Assembly (NCBI GenBank): GCA_044425575.1
Contig: JAWXVE010000014.1
Coordinates: forward strand, 1 to 40,721
Reading direction: 5' to 3'
From: JAWXVE01 sp044425575
GTDB lineage: Bacteria; Bacillota; Clostridia; Lachnospirales; Lachnospiraceae
DNA: 40,721 nucleotides
The notes beneath the pieces were generated by a model. That model did no database searches, had not been told where the DNA came from, and saw nothing but the letters and a program-made list of their open reading frames with translations. The position numbers and the translations under genes are program-made. How positions within the stretch are numbered: position 1 is the first letter of the stretch; the number at the start of each line of letters is the position of its first letter. This document shows positions 16,145 through 24,337 of this stretch, one piece after another.

Positions 16145-18349
16145 CTATAGCTCAATTTTACTTGGGTGCTTGATAAACTCTTGCTCTGGTAATGGTCTTG
16201 CATAGAAATATCCTTGTGCCACATTGCAACCTAAAGCCTTTAAATAATCTCTTTGTTCTTCTGTTTCAATTCCCTCTGCTACTGTTTCAACATTAAGTTC
16301 TTGAGCCATGCGTACAATATTCTCAATAATCGCTCTACCCTTTTCATCCTTAACCGATGCGGTAATAAATGCTCGATCAATCTTAAGAGTATCAATAGGA
16401 ATCTCTCGCAATCGATGCAAAGTAGATACTCCTGTACCAAAATCATCCATGGCTATCCGGAATCCCTTTTCTCTAAGGCATTCAAGGCTACTAATAGCCT
16501 TCTCAAAATCTTGCACAAACGCACTTTCTGTAATTTCTATTTCAATTTGTTTTGATTCCACCTTATACCGTTCCAAGACTTCTAGAATAGAATCAACCAC
16601 GTCTCCCTGCATAATAGTAATACCAGATAAATTTACAGAAATCACAGGTAATTTTGCACTTTTATTCCTTGCAATGAAGCGACACACTGTATCTAACACG
16701 TAGTAATCCAGCGTAGTAATAAAACCATTCTTTTCAAATGTCGGAATAAAATAATTAGGAGTAATTGCTTTTCCATCATGGATCCAACGTACTAAGGCCT
16801 CTGCACCTGTCACTTCATCTGTTTCAAGAGAAATCTTTGGTTGATAATACACTGCCACTTCTTTAGCACAAATGCTGCCTTCCATAGTAGCAAGAATATT
16901 ATTACGCACCTTACGTGCAATACGCATTTCGTCTGTATACTGATGAACTGTGTAACCTATAGTAGATTTCCCCTTATCACGAGCAGCCGTAGCACAATCT
17001 AGCATAAGTGGAATATCTTCCTTACTATCTTCTATTGTATAGATTCCTAAGCTAAAGCTAAACTTATAATCATCACCTAAGATCTTTCGTAATTCTTGCT
17101 CCATATATTCATATTCATTACCACCACCTAAATGTGCTCCTACATCAGTGCCATTTACTAATAAGTAGAAGTTATCTGCGAAATCTCTCATCATAATATG
17201 TTCTACTGATTCCAAACTTTTCTTAACACACTCTGCTGTTTTTTGTAAAATCTTACTACCCACTTCGTAACCATAAACTTCATTAATACCCTTGAAATTA
17301 TCAATATCAAAAGCAATAATATGGTAAATGTCATTTGGTTTTTCCACTAATATAGTTTTCAGTTGTTCTTTGAACTTTTTCTCTGACAACAACCCTGTTA
17401 ATTCATCATGGGTAACCGCATATTCTAAACTAGTTCTTCTTTGTTTTTGCCATAGAAGAACTGCAACGCTAGCTATGAGCAAGCAGCAAATAACCACAAC
17501 TAGAACCACATCAAAATGATCCGATAAAACATCAAAAATATCTTCCGTCTCATTAATATAATCACTATGCGTCTGTACAATCAAGGCAAGGTTGCTCTGA
17601 TTAAAATTGCTGATTAATGTATCAAATACTGCAATTTGCTCCTCTGTGATATCATCCGAAAAGACAAATCTTAAATTCAGCGGTGTTTCCAAAACTTGTA
17701 ACAAATAAATGCCTGCATCCACCTCTTCCTGTACCTTGGCATATCCAAGGGTTGCCATTAGAAATGAATCCACCTCTCCAGAATCAAATGCATCCTTGGC
17801 ACTTAAGAAATCAGGATAATATACATAAGTAACGCCTTCCAATGCAGAATCTATCTTATACAATCCAAAATAATCTTGAACTGCTACTGTTTCTACCGTG
17901 CCTGTGAAATCCGTATGAGTAACAAGAACAGTTGGATACGACAAGAATGCTTCACTTACTTGTTGGTCTGAAAAGTTCTCCATTTGCAAAGAGATATCTA
18001 ACTCTTCTGGAATTGTATGCTCGTCATCTAAGTCTAAATATTCTAAGGTAATTCCTGCTTCTAGTGCCATTGCATCTAGAATATCAATGGCAATTCCCGT
18101 AAGTTCACCGTCCACTTCATAAGAAATGGGAATATAATTATTGGTATATCCCACCGTATACACTTCTTTCTCTTGCATCAAAGCTATTTCTTCACTGCTT
18201 AAAAGAGCATCGTCCACAAAAACTGAAGCTGCCACCGCTCTTTCTCCCCACACAGCCAAACTTATACAAATTGTAGCCACTACAAATAGACTTCTCAATT
18301 TAGTAGATTTCTTTTTGAATTCTTGTACTCCATTTCTTAGTTCTATCAT
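16145..18349 (-). CDS. Membrane sensor with substrate-binding domain, degenerate GGDEF and EAL domains
   Basis: Probable c-di-GMP phosphodiesterase controlled by an extracellular ligand. From the ATG at 18349 (734 residues) there is a signal/anchor, a periplasmic type-3 solute-binding domain (about 45-260, starting VYTVGYTNNYIPISYE), a membrane segment near 285-302, a GGDEF domain and a C-terminal EAL domain. The GGDEF signature reads FADNF, so cyclase activity is unlikely, although DIDNFKGIN of the nucleotide pocket remains. The EAL domain keeps GAEALVRW, NLSG, EIEITES, DDFGTG, KIDRAF and ETVAEGIET, so it should be active. AGGAG lies 8 bases before this ATG; an upstream GTG at 18358 directly abuts that site. 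The same architecture recurs at 33770-36634. A lipoprotein gene follows. Confidence 0.93.
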   Translation of the reverse strand: MIELRNGVQEFKKKSTKLRSLFVVATICISLAVWGERAVAASVFVDDALLSSEEIALMQEKEVYTVGYTNNYIPISYEVDGELTGIAIDILDAMALEAGITLEYLDLDDEHTIPEELDISLQMENFSDQQVSEAFLSYPTVLVTHTDFTGTVETVAVQDYFGLYKIDSALEGVTYVYYPDFLSAKDAFDSGEVDSFLMATLGYAKVQEEVDAGIYLLQVLETPLNLRFVFSDDITEEQIAVFDTLISNFNQSNLALIVQTHSDYINETEDIFDVLSDHFDVVLVVVICCLLIASVAVLLWQKQRRTSLEYAVTHDELTGLLSEKKFKEQLKTILVEKPNDIYHIIAFDIDNFKGINEVYGYEVGSKILQKTAECVKKSLESVEHIMMRDFADNFYLLVNGTDVGAHLGGGNEYEYMEQELRKILGDDYKFSFSLGIYTIEDSKEDIPLMLDCATAARDKGKSTIGYTVHQYTDEMRIARKVRNNILATMEGSICAKEVAVYYQPKISLETDEVTGAEALVRWIHDGKAITPNYFIPTFEKNGFITTLDYYVLDTVCRFIARNKSAKLPVISVNLSGITIMQGDVVDSILEVLERYKVESKQIEIEITESAFVQDFEKAISSLECLREKGFRIAMDDFGTGVSTLHRLREIPIDTLKIDRAFITASVKDEKGRAIIENIVRMAQELNVETVAEGIETEEQRDYLKALGCNVAQGYFYARPLPEQEFIKHPSKIEL

Positions 18350-18433
18350 ATGTGGCACTCCTAGTCTTTTATCATCACTGTAATATTTCTTCTAATTGTA
18401 CCACTTTTTTACAAGTCGTGCCACATTATTCTG

Positions 18434-18553
18434 TTAATTTTCATAATTGAGTGCAGTAATTTCACTTGTTTGCACGGGTAAAATCACAAGCGTTGGCAGT
18501 GAAAATTTATTTTCTCCCTTCTCACAATTCCCATGGTCTACTTCTTTACTCAT
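18434..18553 (-). CDS. Possible 39-residue peptide overlapping the permease stop
   Basis: An ATG at 18553 overlaps the end of the permease gene in ATGAGTAA and opens a 39-codon frame ending at 18434. The product starts MSKEVDHGN and has a short hydrophobic stretch SLPTLVILPV. There is no separate ribosome site, so translation would depend on coupling to the permease. I recognise no family. It could be a chance frame. Confidence 0.2.
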   Translation of the reverse strand: MSKEVDHGNCEKGENKFSLPTLVILPVQTSEITALNYEN

Positions 18554-19784
18554 AGCGAAGAGCATCAATTGGGTTTAATCTTGCCGCCTTTTTCGCTGGG
18601 GAATAGCTAAAGAAGATACCAATTGCAAGAGCGATTCCTGTTGCAATACAGATGTTCTTAACACTTGGTAAAGTAGCCACTCCCATAAGTGTAGAACCAA
18701 TATAGCCAAATCCTGCCCCGATGCCAATTCCAATCATACCTCCTATGCCACATATAATGGCACCTTCTGTTACAAATTGTATCTGAATCTGCCTGCCAGT
18801 TGCACCAAGTGCCTTTCTAGTACCAATTTCTTTGGTACGTTCTGTAACGGTAACAAGCATAATATTCATAACTCCAATGCCGCCTACCAGTAGCGAAATT
18901 CCAGCAATAGCAGATAGTGCCAACGATACAGTGGCCATCATCGATTCTAGACTATCCAACATACTTTGCATGGTAACTGTACTAATTTTGTATTGCTCAT
19001 TATTAATATAATAACGCTCGAACAATTCCTCTATTTCATCCGCACATACCTCAATATTTGCATCTGCATTGGCTACTACTGTAATGTTAGAATACCCTGT
19101 GCTACTTCCTATCATGTTCTTTGCAGTGTAAATAGGAATGTAAATAGTCGTGCTTTCATAGTCACTATCATCGTAGATACCAATAATATCAAAAACATAC
19201 ATAGTTCCATTAATGGTCATTACAAGATCGTCCCCTAATCCATTGGTCACATGATTCTCCACTAATGTCTCTAGTAGACTTTCTGACAAAATAACTGTAT
19301 TCGTTGCTTCTTCAATATCATAATCCGAGAAATTGCGTCCACTTATAATGTCTGTACTGATCATAGATGTTACAAATTGTGCTGGTGTTACTCCGGTAGC
19401 CGAGGCTGTGGTCCCATCCACAAAACTAACTGCCCCTGCACTCTCCGATAATGCAATACTATCAATACTCCCGCCCAATTCTTCTTCTAATACAGTAATC
19501 ATATCGTCGGTAATCAAACTAGCCTCTGGTATATTACTTGTAGAATAGTAACCCATTTGATTGTATTCTTCTTGTTCGCTTCTTTGCTCTACATAGACCG
19601 TAATATTCGTAGCACCTAAATTACCGAATTCGCCGCTAATGGAAGAGGACAAGCTATCACCAATGGTTAAAATACCAATTACCGAAGAGATTCCAATAAT
19701 TACCCCTAGCATAGTTAAAAGTGCCCGCATCTTGTTTGAACGAATGCTATCAATAGACATAATGATATTTTCCATTAAATTCAA
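18546..19784 (-). CDS. MacB-like ABC transporter permease
   Basis: Inner-membrane permease of the FtsX/MacB type, expected to move a peptide, lipid or drug-like compound outward with the ATPase and adaptor encoded just upstream. The 412 residues have the standard topology: N-terminal membrane helix (MRALLTMLGVIIGISSVI near 20-40), a large extracellular MacB-type domain to about 285, and three C-terminal helices, ending in NPIDALRYE as is normal for the family. The start is a TTG at 19784 with GGAGG 8 bases upstream, overlapping the ATPase stop as TTGA; the next in-frame ATG (19775) is too far from the ribosome site. This points to translational coupling. It is the last gene of the three-gene operon. 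Confidence 0.93.
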   Translation of the reverse strand: MNLMENIIMSIDSIRSNKMRALLTMLGVIIGISSVIGILTIGDSLSSSISGEFGNLGATNITVYVEQRSEQEEYNQMGYYSTSNIPEASLITDDMITVLEEELGGSIDSIALSESAGAVSFVDGTTASATGVTPAQFVTSMISTDIISGRNFSDYDIEEATNTVILSESLLETLVENHVTNGLGDDLVMTINGTMYVFDIIGIYDDSDYESTTIYIPIYTAKNMIGSSTGYSNITVVANADANIEVCADEIEELFERYYINNEQYKISTVTMQSMLDSLESMMATVSLALSAIAGISLLVGGIGVMNIMLVTVTERTKEIGTRKALGATGRQIQIQFVTEGAIICGIGGMIGIGIGAGFGYIGSTLMGVATLPSVKNICIATGIALAIGIFFSYSPAKKAARLNPIDALRYE

Positions 19785-20485
19785 GTAGCCACCTCCTCTG
19801 CTAAGTATCCATCTGTCATCTTAAAGATTCTACTGGTTTCGCTGGCAAGTTCTGCACTGTGCGTAATTAGTATAATTGTTTTTCCTTGCTCTTGATTGAG
19901 CTTATGAAATAAATCCATAACCAATCTTCCCGTCTTACTATCAAGGGCACCTGTTGGTTCATCTGCTAGAATAATAGCTGGATTATTGGCCATCGCTCGC
20001 GCAATTGCCACGCGTTGCTTTTGACCACCTGATAATTCATTTGGTCTGTGATGACCTCTATCTGACATTTCTACCATTTCTAATAATGCTTTGGCTCGCT
20101 TTGTGCGTTCACGTGCAGCCACTCCACCATATAACATTGGTAATTCCACATTCTTAACTGCATTAGCTCTTGCAATTAAGTTAAAGGTTTGAAAAACAAA
20201 TCCTATCTTATGATTACGAATAGCGGATAATTGTTTGTCGTGAGATTCTCCCACTGATACTTCATCTAAAAGGTAATCTCCACTAGTTGCTTTATCTAGC
20301 GCACCGATAATGTTCATAAGAGTGGTCTTACCACTGCCGGATGCACCTACAATTGATACAAATTCCCCTTCATATATATCCAGGTCGATTCCGTGCAAAA
20401 TCTCAATCTCATTTGGTTCTCCTACGTTAAATGTCTTAACAATATCACGCATTTGTATCACCGGTTTCTTCTCATTGGACTTCAT
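19781..20485 (-). CDS. MacB/LolD-like ABC transporter ATPase
   Basis: Cytoplasmic ATPase of about 234 residues partnering the permease that follows. Walker A is GASGSGKT, the signature is LSGGQKQR, and Walker B is IILADEPTG followed by the ALDSKTG stretch typical of the MacB/LolD/FtsE group. I place the start at the ATG at 20485 with AGGAGG 11 bases upstream; it overlaps the adaptor gene by 14 bases. A longer frame from a TTG at 20551 lies wholly within the adaptor coding region and has no ribosome site. The stop overlaps the permease start by 4 bases. Confidence 0.95.
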   Translation of the reverse strand: MKSNEKKPVIQMRDIVKTFNVGEPNEIEILHGIDLDIYEGEFVSIVGASGSGKTTLMNIIGALDKATSGDYLLDEVSVGESHDKQLSAIRNHKIGFVFQTFNLIARANAVKNVELPMLYGGVAARERTKRAKALLEMVEMSDRGHHRPNELSGGQKQRVAIARAMANNPAIILADEPTGALDSKTGRLVMDLFHKLNQEQGKTIILITHSAELASETSRIFKMTDGYLAEEVAT

Positions 20486-21875
20486 AGCGCACCACGCCTC
20501 CTTGATCGGATGATTCTTGTACCTTCTCGTCACTATGGTTTGCTGTAGCAACCGTTACTTCTTGATTCAGATACCCCACATACTCCTCCGTATAGGGAAT
20601 TATGGTAGTACCTACTTTAATTGTATCATTTTCAATGATTTGTACGTAATTATCTGTACTTCCAAGTTCTACTTCTACTTCTCGTACTATATAAACATCC
20701 AATTGATCATCTACTGGTTCAAGCACAAGAATAGACGAATTACCATTTTCATTTTCATAGATATTATCAATTGGTACCATAATTGCTTCTTCCATATATT
20801 CTGTAATCACATCTACCTTTACATTCATTCCTACTAAAAATGGCGTGTCCTGATCTGCAACTGCAAGATTAACTGTATAAGTAGGCGTTGCACTAAGGAT
20901 GGTATTACCTGTGGCATCTTTCGCTGCAGTAGGAGCAATGGAAGTTACGACTCCTGCATAATTGTCAGCATTTGCAATATTTAATGCAATCACAGCATCC
21001 ATGCCGTTGCTTATTTCAAGAACATCTAATTCTCCAACGGATACTTCTACTACTAAATTGTCTAAATCTTCTATTACGACCAATACTCCACTCGCCATAT
21101 TCCCCTGAACAGCATAGATTGCTGTAATGGTACCAGAAACCGGTGCTAAAATGGTAGTTTCCTCTAGACTTTCATAGAGGCTTGCTAGTGTTAATTGTGA
21201 AACTTCTTGATTCCCTGCTAAAGTTGCTGATTCTACAGAATCCTCATAGCTTTCTAGTTGTTGCAATGCACTAGCTACCGTTAAGTCATAATTCTCCACT
21301 GCTTGCAAATAACTATATTGTGCACTTAGTGCCACTTCATATAATTGCTCATTCTCATTGCTATCAGCGTAATCTGCATTGGCATCTACCATATTTCGCT
21401 TTGCATTGTCAAGTACCTGCCTCGCACTAACTACTGCACTGTTCGTTCCTGATTCAATGGATTGTAATTGCTGCTCATATGTACGCTCTGCTTGCTCTAA
21501 TTGCAAATTACTAGTAGCACTAGAAAGTGACATTTCTAATTCCTTGGCAGCAATCTGTTCCTCAATGTCCGTAGTATCTAATTCCACTAAGAAATCTCCC
21601 TCTTTCACCGTATCTCCTACTGCCACATAGATTTCCTTCACCGTATAATTTTGAGTGGCATAGACTTGATAGGTATCACTACTTTTCACCACACCTGTTT
21701 CCTTAATGGTATTCATGAATTCAGCTGCTTCCACAACCGTCAAGTCATCCTCCGCAATTGTAGACAGCCCCTCACCTTGTTTCCTAATAGCACTCATTCC
21801 TGTCCCTATACCCACTGCCACTACCAGTGCACTAATCAAGATAACTATCATAATTTTCTTTTTCTTTGATTTCAT
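20472..21875 (-). CDS. HlyD/MacA-like membrane-fusion (adaptor) protein
   Basis: Membrane-anchored extracellular adaptor of an ABC exporter, 467 residues from the ATG at 21875. It has an N-terminal membrane helix (IMIVILISALVVAVGIGTG), a biotinyl-lipoyl-like half domain (VKEIYVAVGDTVKEGDFL), a coiled-coil hairpin (about 120-230), the second lipoyl half (ILAPVSGTITAIYAVQGN) and beta-barrel domains. In MacA-type adaptors this order is standard; in Gram-positive relatives it supports efflux or antimicrobial-peptide resistance. AAGGAGTGG lies 9 bases before the chosen ATG; earlier in-frame starts (21920, 21902) are less well placed. It is the first gene of the adaptor-ATPase-permease operon, with a promoter carrying a palindrome. 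No regulator gene is adjacent, so the substrate is open. Confidence 0.93.
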   Translation of the reverse strand: MKSKKKKIMIVILISALVVAVGIGTGMSAIRKQGEGLSTIAEDDLTVVEAAEFMNTIKETGVVKSSDTYQVYATQNYTVKEIYVAVGDTVKEGDFLVELDTTDIEEQIAAKELEMSLSSATSNLQLEQAERTYEQQLQSIESGTNSAVVSARQVLDNAKRNMVDANADYADSNENEQLYEVALSAQYSYLQAVENYDLTVASALQQLESYEDSVESATLAGNQEVSQLTLASLYESLEETTILAPVSGTITAIYAVQGNMASGVLVVIEDLDNLVVEVSVGELDVLEISNGMDAVIALNIANADNYAGVVTSIAPTAAKDATGNTILSATPTYTVNLAVADQDTPFLVGMNVKVDVITEYMEEAIMVPIDNIYENENGNSSILVLEPVDDQLDVYIVREVEVELGSTDNYVQIIENDTIKVGTTIIPYTEEYVGYLNQEVTVATANHSDEKVQESSDQGGVVRYEVQ

Positions 21876-21921
21876 ATGAATGTTCCACTCCTTTTCTATC
21901 ATGCTTCTCCCATAAGTCAAT

Positions 21922-21935
21922 CTGTATTAATACAG
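21922..21935. promoter_or_regulatory. 14-bp palindrome over the -10 region, possible repressor operator
   Basis: CTGTATTAATACAG is perfectly symmetric and overlaps the -10 box of the export operon. A second small inverted repeat, ACAC-N3-GTGT (21938-21948), lies in the promoter spacer. Confidence 0.45.
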
Positions 21936-21960
21936 TAACACAGTGTGTATGGATTGTCAA
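21932..21960 (-). promoter_or_regulatory. Promoter of the MacAB-like export operon
   Basis: The minus strand has a perfect TTGACA (21955-21960), a 17-base spacer and TACTGT (21932-21937), about 55 bases before the adaptor ATG. The weak -10 box overlaps a palindrome, as in repressor-controlled promoters. Confidence 0.6.
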
Positions 21961-21988
21961 CCTTTTTTGATTTCGAATTGGAATACAA

Positions 21989-22037
21989 CTAAAAAGAAGA
22001 TGAACCCCTATTCCTCATAATCCGTTGCATCTTCTTT
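21989..22037 (-). terminator. Terminator after the glycosyltransferase gene
   Basis: A 10-bp perfect stem (21993-22002 with 22028-22037) begins 21 bases after the stop codon and ends on the minus strand in a T run. The loop is long (25 bases), so its strength is uncertain. Confidence 0.6.
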
Positions 22038-22057
22038 CGATTTCATTCTTTCACTAT

Positions 22058-23272
22058 TTAATTATAGATTCTTCTCTTCCTATAAAAAGGAATCCTCTTA
22101 CCAACACTTACCTTTGTCTTCACATAACCGCATTGTCTATAATATTTCTCGTATACATGCAGTACATTCTCTACAAAGGTATCTCTCGTATATTGTTGTG
22201 ATGATTCCACTGCTGTCGTACTCATCTGTTCTAATCTTTCTGGATTTCTCATAAGTTTTAATTTCTCTAAGAAATCTTTCTCTTCTACAAAAGAATACCC
22301 CGTAATGCCTTCCTCTAATACACCTTGCAAGCATTCGTCTTCTCGACATAAAATAGGCGTTCCAGAGGCTAATGATTCAATATAAGTGAGCCCCTGTGCT
22401 TCACTTGTAGATGCTGATACAAATACATCCGCCAATTGATAATAGAGTGGAACTTCATGAGGTTGCACCATACCCGTGAATTTCACTTGGGCTTGTAAAC
22501 CAAAGTTCTCCACTAGCTTCTGTAACTTAGCTTTCTCTGGTCCATCTCCCACAATAACAAGGGATATTGTGGGATCTTGTAATCCATTGATAAAGTGAAT
22601 TAAGTCTTCCACCTTTTTTTCTTTTCCAATGCGACTCACAGAAAGTAATACGAATTGTCCTTCCGGAATCTGCAATCTCTTCTTACACTTGTTCAATTCC
22701 TCTTCCGCAACTGGTGTATGAAATTGTTCTAGTGATATGCCGCTAGAAATAATGGATACAGGACATTGTACCCCATGATTATTTACAATGTTACTAATCT
22801 TATTAGTAGGTGCAATAATACAATTTACATTTCTACCTAGCAATTTGGTGCAAAAAGCCACCATCATACAGCCAAACATCTTGCTTCGAAAGAAGTAGTG
22901 AGTATAATCTTCATACACGGTATGATACGTATGTACCATGGGAACAGATAAGTCTCTTGCAATTTTTCTAGCAATATAAAATGTGCTAAATTCATTTTGC
23001 GTGTGTATCAAATCCGGCTTCCATTCCATAATTTCTCGGCGTTCTTTTCTTTTGTTTGGAATAATAAAGCGTGCATCTGGATAGATTCTGCTAGCATCTA
23101 TGGAATCAATGTAATAGACCCCATTTTTATAATAAGACTTTCCTTCTCGTGATAAGGCTAATACTCGCACTTCATGACCTAGCAATTCCAAACCTTCTTT
23201 TAAATTCATAACAGATGTGACCACACCATTTATCGTTGGTATATAGAAATCACTTGCAATCAATATTTTCAT
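22058..23272 (-). CDS. GT4-family glycosyltransferase, possibly a glycolipid synthase
   Basis: GT-B fold glycosyltransferase of 404 residues, cytoplasmic or membrane-associated. The N-terminal acceptor domain starts MKILIASDFYIPTINGVV and carries HTYHTVYEDYTHY near 118-130, a stretch typical of 1,2-diacylglycerol 3-glucosyltransferases; the C-terminal donor domain has the GT4 motif SEAQGLTYIESLASG near 295-309. A nucleotide-sugar dependent transfer onto a membrane lipid is therefore likely, but an acceptor other than diacylglycerol cannot be excluded. The ATG is 17 bases from the nearest ribosome-like site (AGAAAGG), unusually far, and a short out-of-frame ATG lies between. It starts 29 bases after the sulfotransferase gene, probably in the same transcript, with a terminator after it. 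Confidence 0.9.
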   Translation of the reverse strand: MKILIASDFYIPTINGVVTSVMNLKEGLELLGHEVRVLALSREGKSYYKNGVYYIDSIDASRIYPDARFIIPNKRKERREIMEWKPDLIHTQNEFSTFYIARKIARDLSVPMVHTYHTVYEDYTHYFFRSKMFGCMMVAFCTKLLGRNVNCIIAPTNKISNIVNNHGVQCPVSIISSGISLEQFHTPVAEEELNKCKKRLQIPEGQFVLLSVSRIGKEKKVEDLIHFINGLQDPTISLVIVGDGPEKAKLQKLVENFGLQAQVKFTGMVQPHEVPLYYQLADVFVSASTSEAQGLTYIESLASGTPILCREDECLQGVLEEGITGYSFVEEKDFLEKLKLMRNPERLEQMSTTAVESSQQYTRDTFVENVLHVYEKYYRQCGYVKTKVSVGKRIPFYRKRRIYN

Positions 23273-23301
23273 AAAGACTAATAACCATACCTTTCTACCC
23301 G

Positions 23302-24201
23302 TTATAGTAGTTTATCTTGCCACATATTCTCTTGCCCATATCCATACTCCTGCATTAACGCTCCACAATGACGATGCATAATTTTAACTTGCTCAGGCGT
23401 CCATGACTCCCATGTGGAACTGTTTTTTTTAGAATCTACTTTATTGGATATTGTCTCTGGGCAATACTGATGGGGAATACTACCGTCTTGAAATTCAGTA
23501 GCAAACTCTAATAGTCCCCCAAAATGCTCTACCTTGTCTTCCCCTAAAAATAAATCTTCATAGCGAAACACTCTAAAATTCTCTTTTCCCTGCATTTCTT
23601 TCATTACATGGGTATTTAACTTCTCATAAAACCAGCAATATTTTTCAAATTTCGAAAAATGATTCCATTCCTGCAAATAAGGATCATCTTCATAACAAGA
23701 CGGCTGTAAGCTAATCTTCCGATAAAAGATTTCAATGGGACCATATAAGCTATATTCTATCTTATTCAGTGCCGATGTAATCCATTCTCGTGGATCTCGT
23801 ATAATAAATACAAACCTAGAATTCTTATAAACAGAATCCAATAGCTCCATTAATCCATATATATGTCCCGATGAATAAACGGTTACATCTGCAGGATATA
23901 ATCGATCTACTTGTTCATTGATTGCTATAATATTCTTACATGCGTCTTCTCGGCTAATCTCTCCCGCTATATAATCACGGCTTAACTTATACATAGAGTG
24001 GGTATTCTTACCTTGTCCAACAGATAAATGGTATATTCCATATTCTTTTACTTGACCCAATAATTGCTTTGGTTTTGAGAACCATGGGGTTCCCGGTTCA
24101 TGCAAAGAAACAGAATCTCGAATCATCTCATGCATATATTTTGCAAAAAATTGAGTGCCTGTTCTTCCCGTTGAACTAATAAATATTCTTTTATTCCACA
24201 T
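23302..24201 (-). CDS. Sulfotransferase-family protein
   Basis: Protein of about 299 residues with the two nucleotide-binding signatures of PAPS-dependent sulfotransferases: the N-terminal phosphosulfate loop SSTGRTGTQFF (about 9-19) and the 3'-phosphate strand FVFIIRDPREWITSALN near 134-150 with conserved Arg and Ser. The expected reaction is transfer of a sulfuryl group from PAPS to a hydroxyl of a glycan or lipid; some family members have lost catalysis. The next gene makes a glycosyltransferase, so a sulfated glycolipid or surface glycan is a reasonable idea, not shown. Two in-frame ATGs compete: 24216, directly after AGAAAGG, and 24201, 16 bases after it; I prefer 24201 because the family begins close to the P-loop and the downstream gene has the same odd spacing. 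Confidence 0.82.
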   Translation of the reverse strand: MWNKRIFISSTGRTGTQFFAKYMHEMIRDSVSLHEPGTPWFSKPKQLLGQVKEYGIYHLSVGQGKNTHSMYKLSRDYIAGEISREDACKNIIAINEQVDRLYPADVTVYSSGHIYGLMELLDSVYKNSRFVFIIRDPREWITSALNKIEYSLYGPIEIFYRKISLQPSCYEDDPYLQEWNHFSKFEKYCWFYEKLNTHVMKEMQGKENFRVFRYEDLFLGEDKVEHFGGLLEFATEFQDGSIPHQYCPETISNKVDSKKNSSTWESWTPEQVKIMHRHCGALMQEYGYGQENMWQDKLL

Positions 24202-24302
24202 TATGCTAATAACCATGCCTTTCTCAATGTCTGGTAACTTTGGACCGTAAGGTTCAAAGTGCCGTGTGCAAAATTTTATTTTTCACACAACTCCTTATAG
24301 GC
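24202..24302 (-). promoter_or_regulatory. Structured leader of the sulfotransferase-glycosyltransferase transcript
   Basis: Between the expected start of transcription near 24302 and the gene lie about 100 bases with two possible hairpins on the minus strand. One has arms GTGTG/CACAC extended by AAAAT/ATTTT. The other is CTTTGAACC paired with GGTCCAAAG (24238-24259, one mismatch). No known riboswitch class is recognised. Confidence 0.35.
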
Positions 24303-24308
24303 AATACT

Positions 24309-24337
24309 ATTATATACTTATCTTGAGATTATTTCAA
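24309..24337 (-). promoter_or_regulatory. Strong sigma-A promoter of the sulfotransferase-glycosyltransferase unit
   Basis: Minus-strand TTGAAA (24332-24337) and a perfect TATAAT (24309-24314) are 17 bases apart. The -35 box overlaps the last codons and stop of the upstream small membrane protein gene. Confidence 0.8.

Noticed and set aside
18395..18445. Sigma-54-like TGGCAC element before the first EAL sensor gene
   Set aside because: The -12 part (TTGC) is not at the required distance; a sigma-A type TACAAT with GTGGCA 18 bases upstream explains the region better.
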